Shown here in pieces: positions 44,164 to 51,950 of a DNA stretch of 64,000 bases (position 1 is the first letter of the stretch; each line of letters starts with the position of its first letter). The notes beneath the pieces were generated by a model. It was not told the DNA's origin and ran no database searches. It worked only from the letters and a program-made list of their open reading frames with translations. The stretch comes from Mangrovimonas spongiae (GTDB lineage Bacteria > Bacteroidota > Bacteroidia > Flavobacteriales > Flavobacteriaceae). The stretch spans positions 186,001-250,000 of the forward strand of contig NZ_RWBG01000004.1 of assembly GCF_003944795.1 (NCBI RefSeq), written 5' to 3'. The position numbers and the translations under genes were made by a program.

Positions 44164-46143
44164 ATGAATACAATGAAACATATTTTAAAACCAATTGCAT
44201 CACTTGTAATTGTTCTTGTAACATTTACAAGTTGTAATAACACCAAAAAATCAGGTTCTAATTCTGGCGCATTATCTTCTAATGTTGCAGAGAAAGTTTT
44301 TGTAGCACCTGGAGAGCACGACGAATTTTATGCCTTTATTTCAGGAGGATATAGCGGGAACTTAACAGTTTACGGACTACCATCAGGAAGAATGTTTAAG
44401 GAAATACCTGTGTTTTCACAGTTTCCTACTTCTGGATATGGATACTCAGAAGAGACGAAACCTATGTTAAATACCTCTCATGGTTTTATACCTTGGGGAG
44501 ATTCTCATCATCCAGATATTTCTCAAACTAATGGAGAAATTGATGGCCGCTTTATTTTTATAAATGAGAATAATACGCCAAGAATAGCAAAGATAGATTT
44601 ACAATCGTTTGAAACAACAGAAATTATAGAAGTACCTAATAGTGCCGGAAATCATAGTTCTTCATTTGTAACAGAAAATACAGAATATGTAGTAGCAGGA
44701 ACACGTTTTTCGGTGCCTATTCCACAACGTGATATGCCAATAAAAGATTACAAAGGTAATTTTCAGGGCGCCTTATCATTTATTAGTGTTGCACCAGAAA
44801 CAGGCGATATGGATATAAAATTTCAAGTGTTAATGCCTGGTTTTAATTACGACTTATCGCACCCAGGACGTGGTAAATCTCACGGTTGGTTCTTTTTTAC
44901 GACGTATAATACAGAAGAAGCCAACACATTATTAGAAGTTAATGCTTCACAAAATGATAAAGATTTTATTGCAGCAGTAAATTGGAAAAAAATTGAAGAA
45001 TATGTAAATAACGGTGGTGGTAAAATGATGCCAGCAGAATACGCCCATAATGTTTATGATGAGCATACACATACAGCAACTTCAACTATAAAAAAAGAAG
45101 TGCGTGTAGTTAATCCTACAGATGTTCCTGGAGCTGTATTTTTCTTACCAACGCCAAAATCACCTCATGGCTGCGATGTAGATCCAACTGGAGAGTATAT
45201 TGTAGGTAATGGTAAATTATCGGCTAACTTAACCGTACACTCATTTACAAAAATGCTTGATGCCATTGAAAATGAAAAGTTTGATGGAGAGGCTTATGGT
45301 ATTCCAATTTTAAATTTTGAAGATGTGTTAGCTGGTACTGTTGAACAACCAGGATTAGGCCCTTTACATACCGAATTTGATGATCAAGGAAATGCTTATA
45401 CAACCTTCTTTATCTCATCAGAAGTTGTAAAATGGAAAGTAGGAACTTGGGAAGTAATAGATAGAAAACCAACGTATTATTCTGTTGGACACTTAACTAT
45501 TCCTGGAGGAAACTCGAGAAAACCACAAGGTAAATATATGTTTGCAATGAATAAAATTACAAAAGATAGATATTTACCAACAGGGCCAGAAATGGAGCAT
45601 TCTGCACAATTGTATGATATATCTGGTGATAAAATGGAATTGCTTTTAGACTTTCCAACGCATGGAGAACCTCACTATGCAGCGGCAATGCGCGCAGATT
45701 TAATAAAAGAGCGTTCTAGAAAAATCTATAATTTGGACGAAAATAACCACCCTTATGCTGCTAAATCCGATGCAGAGACTAAAGTCGTAAGGGATGGAAA
45801 CGAAGTTCATATTTATATGACAACTATAAGAAGTCACTTCTCACCAGATAACATAGAAGGTATAAAAGTTGGTGACAAAGTGTTTTTCCATGTAACTAAT
45901 TTAGAACAAGATTTTGATGTACCTCATGGTTTTGCTGTGTTAGGGCAAAATACCTCAGAATTATTAATCATGCCAGGACAAACAAAAACATCTGTTTGGG
46001 AGCCCACAAAAGTAGGGGTATGGCCTTTTTATTGTACCGATTTCTGTTCAGCTTTACACCAAGAAATGCAAGGATATATTCGTGTGTCTCCAAAAAACGC
46101 TGATACACCTATAAAATGGTCTATGGGTGAAGACATAGAATAA
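44164..46143 (+). CDS. nosZ: Nitrous oxide reductase, clade II, predicted lipoprotein
   Basis: NosZ reduces N2O to N2. A propeller domain (about 50-530) carries the CuZ His ligands, visible in GDSHHPDIS near 115, HPGRGKSHGWFFF near 235, KSPHGCDVDPTGEYI near 330, GLGPLHTEFD and GEPHYAAAMR. The cupredoxin domain holds the CuA motif WPFYCTDFCSALHQEMQGY near 617-636. The signal has a lipobox (TFTSC, Cys24) and no twin-arginine, so it is Sec-exported and perhaps lipid-anchored. Clade II context (Sec signal, neighbours) agrees. The ATG at 44173 is an equally possible start. Confidence 0.96.
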   Translation: MNTMKHILKPIASLVIVLVTFTSCNNTKKSGSNSGALSSNVAEKVFVAPGEHDEFYAFISGGYSGNLTVYGLPSGRMFKEIPVFSQFPTSGYGYSEETKPMLNTSHGFIPWGDSHHPDISQTNGEIDGRFIFINENNTPRIAKIDLQSFETTEIIEVPNSAGNHSSSFVTENTEYVVAGTRFSVPIPQRDMPIKDYKGNFQGALSFISVAPETGDMDIKFQVLMPGFNYDLSHPGRGKSHGWFFFTTYNTEEANTLLEVNASQNDKDFIAAVNWKKIEEYVNNGGGKMMPAEYAHNVYDEHTHTATSTIKKEVRVVNPTDVPGAVFFLPTPKSPHGCDVDPTGEYIVGNGKLSANLTVHSFTKMLDAIENEKFDGEAYGIPILNFEDVLAGTVEQPGLGPLHTEFDDQGNAYTTFFISSEVVKWKVGTWEVIDRKPTYYSVGHLTIPGGNSRKPQGKYMFAMNKITKDRYLPTGPEMEHSAQLYDISGDKMELLLDFPTHGEPHYAAAMRADLIKERSRKIYNLDENNHPYAAKSDAETKVVRDGNEVHIYMTTIRSHFSPDNIEGIKVGDKVFFHVTNLEQDFDVPHGFAVLGQNTSELLIMPGQTKTSVWEPTKVGVWPFYCTDFCSALHQEMQGYIRVSPKNADTPIKWSMGEDIE

Positions 46144-46187
46144 GAAGCTTTTAGGAGAATTTTGTTTTAGTGTTTATTTTCCTATTT

Positions 46188-46224
46188 AAGGCGAGAGTTG
46201 TCTTTTCGCTCTCGCCTTTCTTTT
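46188..46224 (+). terminator. Hairpin between nosZ and the NosB-like gene
   Basis: AAGGCGAGAG pairs perfectly with CTCTCGCCTT around an 11-base loop, followed by TCTTTT. It could end most nosZ transcripts or protect their 3' end, lowering expression of the assembly genes downstream. Confidence 0.75.
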
Positions 46225-46259
46225 AAAAAAACACTAAAGAAACACAAACAACAACATTC

Positions 46260-46856
46260 ATGAAAAAGTCGAATATTATAATGCTTATAGCGGTTATTTT
46301 ACCGTTAGGACTGTTTCTATTTCCCTTGTGGAAAATTACATTAGAAGCGCCACAATATCCTACACCATTAGGAATGTATATTCACATTAATGACTTTGCA
46401 GATGCTAATCCACACGACATTAAAAACATTAATTTAATGAATCATTATGTGGGTATGAAATATATTCCAGAAGCTATCCCAGAGTTTAAAATTTTTCCAG
46501 CAGGTATTTTAATTACATCTTTAATAGGACTTATTATAGCTTTTAAAGGAAATTACAAATGGTTCTTGTATTGGTTTATACTCATGGTTGTATTAAGTAG
46601 TGCTGGATTATATGATTTTTACCTTTGGGAGCATGACTATGGGCATAATCTAGATCCTAAAGCTATTATGAAATTTACTAATCCAGATGGAACACAAATG
46701 GGGTTTCAACCACCATTATTTGGTAGCAAGAATATTTTAAACTTTAGAGCCCATTCTTACCCGCGATTAGGCGCTTTATTTTTAGGCTTAGGTATTGCTA
46801 CATCATTAATTGCTTATCTTGTAGGAAGGAAGAATAGTAAAACAACAGAGCAATAA
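46260..46856 (+). CDS. NosB-like membrane protein of the nos cluster
   Basis: A 198-residue protein with about four membrane helices (near 6-25, 79-96, 103-122 and 168-188). The loop at 30-75 contains conserved-looking MYIHINDFADANPHDIKNINLMNHYVGM, and a later loop has His residues (WEHDYGHNL, FRAHSYPR). A membrane protein at this place, straight after nosZ, is typical of clade II clusters, where it is called NosB. The exact family match is from memory. It may serve electron transfer or copper-site assembly. Confidence 0.8.
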   Translation: MKKSNIIMLIAVILPLGLFLFPLWKITLEAPQYPTPLGMYIHINDFADANPHDIKNINLMNHYVGMKYIPEAIPEFKIFPAGILITSLIGLIIAFKGNYKWFLYWFILMVVLSSAGLYDFYLWEHDYGHNLDPKAIMKFTNPDGTQMGFQPPLFGSKNILNFRAHSYPRLGALFLGLGIATSLIAYLVGRKNSKTTEQ

Positions 46857-46878
46857 GGAGAATATAAAAACACTAAAC

Positions 46879-47319
46879 ATGAAATCACTAAAACACTATT
46901 CAATATACATATTATTGTTGTTGTTATTTGCATGCAATGTAGCACCTAAACCTATAAACTATGGTGAGGATGGTTGCCATTTTTGTAAAATGACTATTGT
47001 TGACAAAGTTCACGCAGCCGAGATTGTAACTAAAAAAGGAAAGGTCTATAAATTTGATGCAACAGAGTGTATGGTAAATTTTATAGATGATTTTGAGACT
47101 AACGAAATTGCCTTGTACTTATCTAATAATTATTTAGAACCAGAAACTTTAATCGATGCTACTCAAGCTACTTTTCTAATTAGTGAAAATATTCCTAGTC
47201 CTATGGGAGCTTATCTGTCAGCTTTTAAAACAAAAGCAGAGGCAGAATCTGTTCAGTCTAATAAAGGCGGTACACTGTATAATTGGTCAAGCTTACAAGA
47301 GTATTTAAATAATAAATAG
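46879..47319 (+). CDS. nosL: NosL copper chaperone lipoprotein
   Basis: NosL is a Cu(I)-binding lipoprotein that delivers copper for NosZ maturation. Here the lipobox is LLFAC (Cys19) and the metal region is DGCHFCKMTIVDKVHAAEI near 31-49, followed by KFDATECMVNF near 58-68. The C-terminal part (SENIPSPMGAYLSAF) is typical. The 146-residue length is slightly short for the family. It is followed 2 bases later by nosD. Confidence 0.93.
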   Translation: MKSLKHYSIYILLLLLFACNVAPKPINYGEDGCHFCKMTIVDKVHAAEIVTKKGKVYKFDATECMVNFIDDFETNEIALYLSNNYLEPETLIDATQATFLISENIPSPMGAYLSAFKTKAEAESVQSNKGGTLYNWSSLQEYLNNK

Positions 47320-47321
47320 TT

Positions 47322-48557
47322 ATGAAAAAATGGGGCGTTATTATATGTGCTATTTTTTTAGCTATGACAACTCATGCTCAACATATAGAGGTGTGTAGTA
47401 CGTGTACTATATCTACATTAAAAGAAGCTATTAATAACGCACAGCGTTTTGATACTATAACTGTAAAACCAGGCACTTATAAAGAGCATAATATTATAGT
47501 TGATAAACCATTAATCATTAAAGGGGAAAACTACCCTGTTATAGATGGTGAGCTTAAAGGAGAGGTGTTTACTATTGTTTCCGATTCGGTAACTGTTGAT
47601 GGGTTATTTATTATTAATGTAGGTACAAGTTATACAGAAGATTATGCTGCTTTAAGGGTTAAAAATAGCAAGTATTTTGTAATACAAAATCTCGTTTTAG
47701 AGAAATTATTCTTCGGCATCTATTTAGAAAAATCTAATTACGGTAAGGTATATCATAACAAAATAATAGGAAACGCCGTAGAAGAGTACAATTCTGGAAA
47801 TGGTATTCAATTATGGTATAGTAATCATATTGAAATAGAACATAATTATGTAGAACGAGTGCGAGATGGCATTTATTTAGAGTTTTCAGATAATTGTTTA
47901 ATTAAGAATAATGTAAGTGCTAATAATGTAAGGTATGGATTGCATTTTATGTTTTCCAATACCGATACTTATCAAGATAATACCTTCGAGAATAATGGTG
48001 CAGGTGTGGCTGTAATGTTTTCCAAGCATATAAAAATGTTTAATAATACCTTTAAAGAAAATTGGGGAACAGCATCTTATGGGATGTTACTTAAAGAAAT
48101 AAACGATTCGGAAATTATAGGAAATACTTTTGAAGAAAATACCATAGGCATTAATATAGAAGGCTCTAATAGAATAACATACAGGAACAACGATTTTGTA
48201 AAAAATGGCTGGGCTATTAAAGTGCGTGGTGCTTGTTATACCAACACGTTTACTGAGAACAACTTTTTATATAATTCATTTGATATTGCTTATAACAGCA
48301 AAGTAAACGACAATGTTTTTGATAAAAACTATTGGAGTAATTACACCGGTTACGATTTAAATAAAGACGGTATTGGCGATATACCTTATAGGCCTGTTAA
48401 ACTCTATTCTTACATTGTAAACCGTACACCAGAAACCATAATATTGTTACGAAGTATGTTTATAGATATTATCGATTTTTCTGAAAAAGTATCGCCTGTT
48501 TTTACACCAGATAATTTATTAGATAACAATCCACAAACAAAACGCATAACATGGTAA
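47322..48557 (+). CDS. nosD: NosD periplasmic copper-loading protein
   Basis: NosD is a right-handed beta-helix protein needed with NosFY to build the CuZ cluster. After the signal peptide (cleavage after THA), residues 40-350 show repeated CASH/pectin-lyase turns such as NGIQLWYSNHIEIEHNYVERV, DGIYLEFSDNCLIKNNVSANN and YGLHFMFSNTDTYQDN. The end has DLNKDGIGDIPYRPV, a NosD hallmark. Length of 411 residues is normal. Its stop overlaps nosF by 7 bases. Confidence 0.95.
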   Translation: MKKWGVIICAIFLAMTTHAQHIEVCSTCTISTLKEAINNAQRFDTITVKPGTYKEHNIIVDKPLIIKGENYPVIDGELKGEVFTIVSDSVTVDGLFIINVGTSYTEDYAALRVKNSKYFVIQNLVLEKLFFGIYLEKSNYGKVYHNKIIGNAVEEYNSGNGIQLWYSNHIEIEHNYVERVRDGIYLEFSDNCLIKNNVSANNVRYGLHFMFSNTDTYQDNTFENNGAGVAVMFSKHIKMFNNTFKENWGTASYGMLLKEINDSEIIGNTFEENTIGINIEGSNRITYRNNDFVKNGWAIKVRGACYTNTFTENNFLYNSFDIAYNSKVNDNVFDKNYWSNYTGYDLNKDGIGDIPYRPVKLYSYIVNRTPETIILLRSMFIDIIDFSEKVSPVFTPDNLLDNNPQTKRITW

Positions 48558-49258
48558 GTATAGAAAATCTACATAAAAGTTTTGGTAAAAATCAAGTGCT
48601 AAAAGGCGTTGATTTAAGTATTAAGAATGGTGGTATTATTGCCGTTTTAGGCCCTAATGGTTCGGGTAAAACTACCTTAATTAAGTCGGTGCTTGGTATG
48701 GTTATACCTAATAAAGGAACCATAAAAGTGCAAGGCGAAAATGTAAAGAAAAACTCAAATTACAGACATTACATAGATTATTTACCACAAATAGCAAACT
48801 TTCCTAGTAATCTAAAAGTGAAAGAACTTATTAAAATGATTAAGGATTTGCGAAAAAACACAAACAATGATCAACACTTAATAGAGCTTTTTAAACTGCA
48901 GCCTTTTTTAGATAAAAAACTAGGCAATCTTTCTGGCGGAACAAAACAAAAAGTAAACATTTTTCTAACCTTTATGTTTGATAGTCCGCTAATTATTTTA
49001 GACGAACCAACAACAGGTCTAGATCCTATTTCCTTAATACGATTAAAAAATCTTATTCAAGAAGAAAAAGCCAAAGGAAAAACCATTTTAATAACCTCGC
49101 ATATTATGAGTTTTGTTGAAGAAATTTCAGATGAAATTGTCTTTCTTCTGGAAGGCAAAATTTATTTTAAAGGAACTATAACCGAATTAAAAAACAAGAC
49201 CAATCAGCAAGATTTTGAACACGCTATTGCGTCTATTTTATCAGAAAATCATGCTTAA
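48551..49258 (+). CDS. nosF: NosF ABC transporter ATPase
   Basis: The ATPase of the NosDFY maturation complex. Walker A is GPNGSGKTT near 35-43, signature LSGGTKQKV near 136, Walker B LIILDEPTTGLDP near 157, and the switch His in TSHIMSF. Length of 235 residues is short and normal for NosF. Overlaps both neighbours. Confidence 0.95.
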   Translation: MVSIENLHKSFGKNQVLKGVDLSIKNGGIIAVLGPNGSGKTTLIKSVLGMVIPNKGTIKVQGENVKKNSNYRHYIDYLPQIANFPSNLKVKELIKMIKDLRKNTNNDQHLIELFKLQPFLDKKLGNLSGGTKQKVNIFLTFMFDSPLIILDEPTTGLDPISLIRLKNLIQEEKAKGKTILITSHIMSFVEEISDEIVFLLEGKIYFKGTITELKNKTNQQDFEHAIASILSENHA

Positions 49259-50033
49259 AATATTAAAATATAGTTTTTTCGATTTAATACGCAGCCGTTG
49301 GAGTTATGTGTACTTTGCATTTTACTTGTTATTGGGTGTTGTTTTACTGTTTTTAAACAACGATTTGTCCAAAGCTGTTATTACACTTATGAATGTTATT
49401 ATTGTTTTAGTACCCCTTATAGGAACCATTTTTGGCGTTATGTATTATTACAATTCTAAAGAGTTTACAGAGTTACTTTTGGCACAACCTTTAAAACGAT
49501 CGTCTATTTTTTTAGGACAATATTTAGGTGTGGCTATGTCGCTATCCATGAGTTTAATTTTGGGGTTAGGAATTCCGTTTGTTTTTTATGGTTTATTTAA
49601 AAGTAATGCTATCTGGGACTTTTCATTATTACTTATAACAGGTACCTTTTTAACCTTTATTTTTACTGCTTTAGCATTTAACATAGCATTATCCAACGAC
49701 AATAAAATAAAAGGATTTGGCTATGCTATTTTACTATGGTTGCTTTTAGCGATTATTTACGATGGGGTATTTCTTATGAGCTTAATCTTTTTCGAAGATT
49801 ACCCTTTAGATAAACTCTCTCTTATTGGCACCATGTTAAATCCTATAGATTTATCGAGAACTTTAATCCTGTTAAAATTAGATATTTCAGCATTATTAGG
49901 TTATACAGGAGCCATATTTAAACAATTTTTCGGAACCAGTTTTGGATTAATTATATCGTTTATTATGCTTATTATATGGGTAATTCTTCCTGTAATGCGA
50001 ATAATGTTTAAATCTAGAAAAAAAGATTTTTAA
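49251..50033 (+). CDS. nosY: NosY ABC transporter permease
   Basis: The membrane part of NosDFY. I start it at ATG 49251 (MLKILKYSFFDLIRSRWSY), overlapping nosF by 8 bases; an ATG at 49215 would lie deep in nosF. The 260-residue protein has six hydrophobic segments, with YYNSKEFTELLLAQPLKRSSIFLGQYLG near 78-105 (ABC-2 permease signature) and a final LIISFIMLIIWVILPV. Function is inferred from order and family. Confidence 0.93.
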   Translation: MLKILKYSFFDLIRSRWSYVYFAFYLLLGVVLLFLNNDLSKAVITLMNVIIVLVPLIGTIFGVMYYYNSKEFTELLLAQPLKRSSIFLGQYLGVAMSLSMSLILGLGIPFVFYGLFKSNAIWDFSLLLITGTFLTFIFTALAFNIALSNDNKIKGFGYAILLWLLLAIIYDGVFLMSLIFFEDYPLDKLSLIGTMLNPIDLSRTLILLKLDISALLGYTGAIFKQFFGTSFGLIISFIMLIIWVILPVMRIMFKSRKKDF

Positions 50034-50035
50034 TT

Positions 50036-50485
50036 ATGAAAACATTCAACCTTTTACTTATTGTTTTAGTTCTTTTTACGGCAAGTTGTAAAGAGAAAAA
50101 CAACAACCACAACAACCACAACACAAATATTGACGTTTTAATTACAGATACTTTAAGCTTAAAATTAAATGGCAATGAGAAATGGATAGCTAATAATGAA
50201 ACTCATGAAGGTATTGCAAAAATGAATACATTAATTTTAGCGTTTAACAAATCTAAAAGCAAAACATATAAAACCTTGGGAGATAATCTTTCTAAGCAAA
50301 CAAATTATATTATAAAAAATTGCACCATGAAAGGTGAATCACACGATCAACTACATGTTGTGTTAGTACCAATGTTAGACCAAATATCTATTTTGCGTGA
50401 TAATGAAAATGAAACCGTCTCAAAAAAAGCTTTAGATAATTTAAGCCAGCTTATTAAAACATATTACAACTATTTTAAACTCTAA
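50036..50485 (+). CDS. Lipoprotein with a Cys/Met/His motif after nosY
   Basis: A 149-residue lipoprotein (lipobox FTASC, Cys18) with an Asn/His-rich stretch (NNNHNNHNTN) just after it. The mature part is helical: NEKWIANNETHEGIAKM near 47-63 and ISKQTNYII-like helix, then NCTMKGESHDQLHVVLVPM near 97-115. The combination of Cys, Met and two His in the last motif looks like a metal, probably copper, site. No family name is recalled with certainty. It starts 2 bases after nosY, so it belongs to the operon. Confidence 0.75.
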   Translation: MKTFNLLLIVLVLFTASCKEKNNNHNNHNTNIDVLITDTLSLKLNGNEKWIANNETHEGIAKMNTLILAFNKSKSKTYKTLGDNLSKQTNYIIKNCTMKGESHDQLHVVLVPMLDQISILRDNENETVSKKALDNLSQLIKTYYNYFKL

Positions 50486-50536
50486 AAAGTAACTTTTATC
50501 ACATAAAAACTACGAGACAACACTTAAATTTGTATC

Positions 50537-50932
50537 ATGATTAAAAGTCTAACCCAAAAAATAACGGCCTATGTTCTGGTGGTAATCCTACTAGCTCATA
50601 ATATTAATACGTTAGTTATTGTGGGCGACTTTTTAGCCAATCAAGAGTTTATAGCCAAAACCTTGTGTATTCAAAAAGACAATCAACAAGGATGTAATGG
50701 GAAATGCCATTTAAAAAAGCAATTAGCAAAAAATGAAACAGGAACCGATAATAAAGCTCCAGTTCAAGAGAGTAAACGCTTAGTGTTAGATGTATTTTTT
50801 GTGTCAGGTGTAAATTCCGTTACACCGCAATTTATTTCAACTTTTTCAAACAAAAACGAAGCGTTTTATTATATGCCAATTCCTCATGAAACGCTACTTT
50901 TAGTAGATACGCCTCCACCAAATATTATATGA
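50537..50932 (+). CDS. Small membrane protein with a CxxxC-His motif
   Basis: A 131-residue protein with one N-terminal hydrophobic segment (about 10-32), which may be a signal anchor. A cysteine cluster CIQKDNQQGCNGKCHLKK at about 53-70 follows, containing three Cys and one His. The rest is loop and strand, ending in DTPPPNII. Similar small proteins are often found before copper-type TonB receptors in Flavobacteriaceae (from memory). A role in metal handling is an inference. Confidence 0.7.
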   Translation: MIKSLTQKITAYVLVVILLAHNINTLVIVGDFLANQEFIAKTLCIQKDNQQGCNGKCHLKKQLAKNETGTDNKAPVQESKRLVLDVFFVSGVNSVTPQFISTFSNKNEAFYYMPIPHETLLLVDTPPPNII

Positions 50933-51079
50933 TGCCTTCTTAACATATCTTCATTTCTAGCTTATTATAATAAGTTGGGTAAGGAGAATTATATACAAAT
51001 ATTTCAAAAAAAATATACCTAAAAAGATGTGGTTTTTATAAAACGACATGCTATAGGTATGCGTATAAATTAAATAAAA

Positions 51080-51931
51080 ATGAAACTTAAATATATATTG
51101 CCAATTTTTGTTTTGGCATTGTTCAACGTAGCTTGCTCTACAGATGATAACGATGAATTTGCACCATCAACAAACGAAACACAAGGTTTAAACTTAATTC
51201 AAGAATTAGAAAACGACACGCATACAGTCGAATTGTATAATAAATCAGGGTTTTTCTATACAGGATACAACGAGGTTAGTGTACGAATAAAAGATAAAGC
51301 CACAAATACCTACATCGAAAACGCATCGCTTACTTGGATGCCACTAATGCAAATGCCAACGATGCAGCATTCGTGTCCAAATTCAAACCCGGTTAAAGTT
51401 AATGGAAAGAATACAATTTATGAAGGCGCCATTATTTATCAAATGACTAATACCGATGGTTCAGGATGGTCTTTAATACTCAATTATACAATAAATAACG
51501 TAGATTATGTGGCTACAAGTAACATAACCGTTTTACAACATACCAATCAAAACGTAGCCAGTTTTATGGGAAATGACGATAATCGTTACATCGTTGCCAT
51601 GATTGAGCCTAAAAACCCCATAATTGGAAATAATGATTTAGTAGTTGGTGTTTATAAAATGGAAACGATGATGTCTTTTCCAGTTGTTGAAAATTTTATG
51701 TTGACTCTAGATCCACGTATGCCAGGTATGGGTAACCATAGCTCGCCAAACAATACCAATTTAACATTTAATCAAACCGATAATATGTACCATGCTAATT
51801 TATCGCTAACCATGACAGGCTATTGGGTGTTAAACTTAAAGCTTATTAACGATAATAATGTTGTTGTAAAGGGGGAAGACGTTACCGAAACGAACGAGCA
51901 AAGTAGCCTATACTTAGAAATAGAGTTTTAA
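51080..51931 (+). CDS. Lipoprotein with YtkA-like repeats, Met-rich
   Basis: A 283-residue lipoprotein (lipobox FNVAC, Cys19). Two beta-sandwich units are visible, at about 45-150 and 165-280, each with a YtkA/FixH-like pattern (GYNEVSVRIKDKATNTYIENASL and GNNDLVVGVYKMETMMSFPVV). The first has the Met/His/Cys cluster WMPLMQMPTMQHSCP near 91-105 and the second MLTLDPRMPGMGNHSSP. Such clusters are typical of periplasmic or surface copper-binding proteins. It lies 19 bases before the TonB receptor, so it is probably its partner. Confidence 0.82.
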   Translation: MKLKYILPIFVLALFNVACSTDDNDEFAPSTNETQGLNLIQELENDTHTVELYNKSGFFYTGYNEVSVRIKDKATNTYIENASLTWMPLMQMPTMQHSCPNSNPVKVNGKNTIYEGAIIYQMTNTDGSGWSLILNYTINNVDYVATSNITVLQHTNQNVASFMGNDDNRYIVAMIEPKNPIIGNNDLVVGVYKMETMMSFPVVENFMLTLDPRMPGMGNHSSPNNTNLTFNQTDNMYHANLSLTMTGYWVLNLKLINDNNVVVKGEDVTETNEQSSLYLEIEF

Positions 51932-51950
51932 TTCATAAAAGCACATAATT

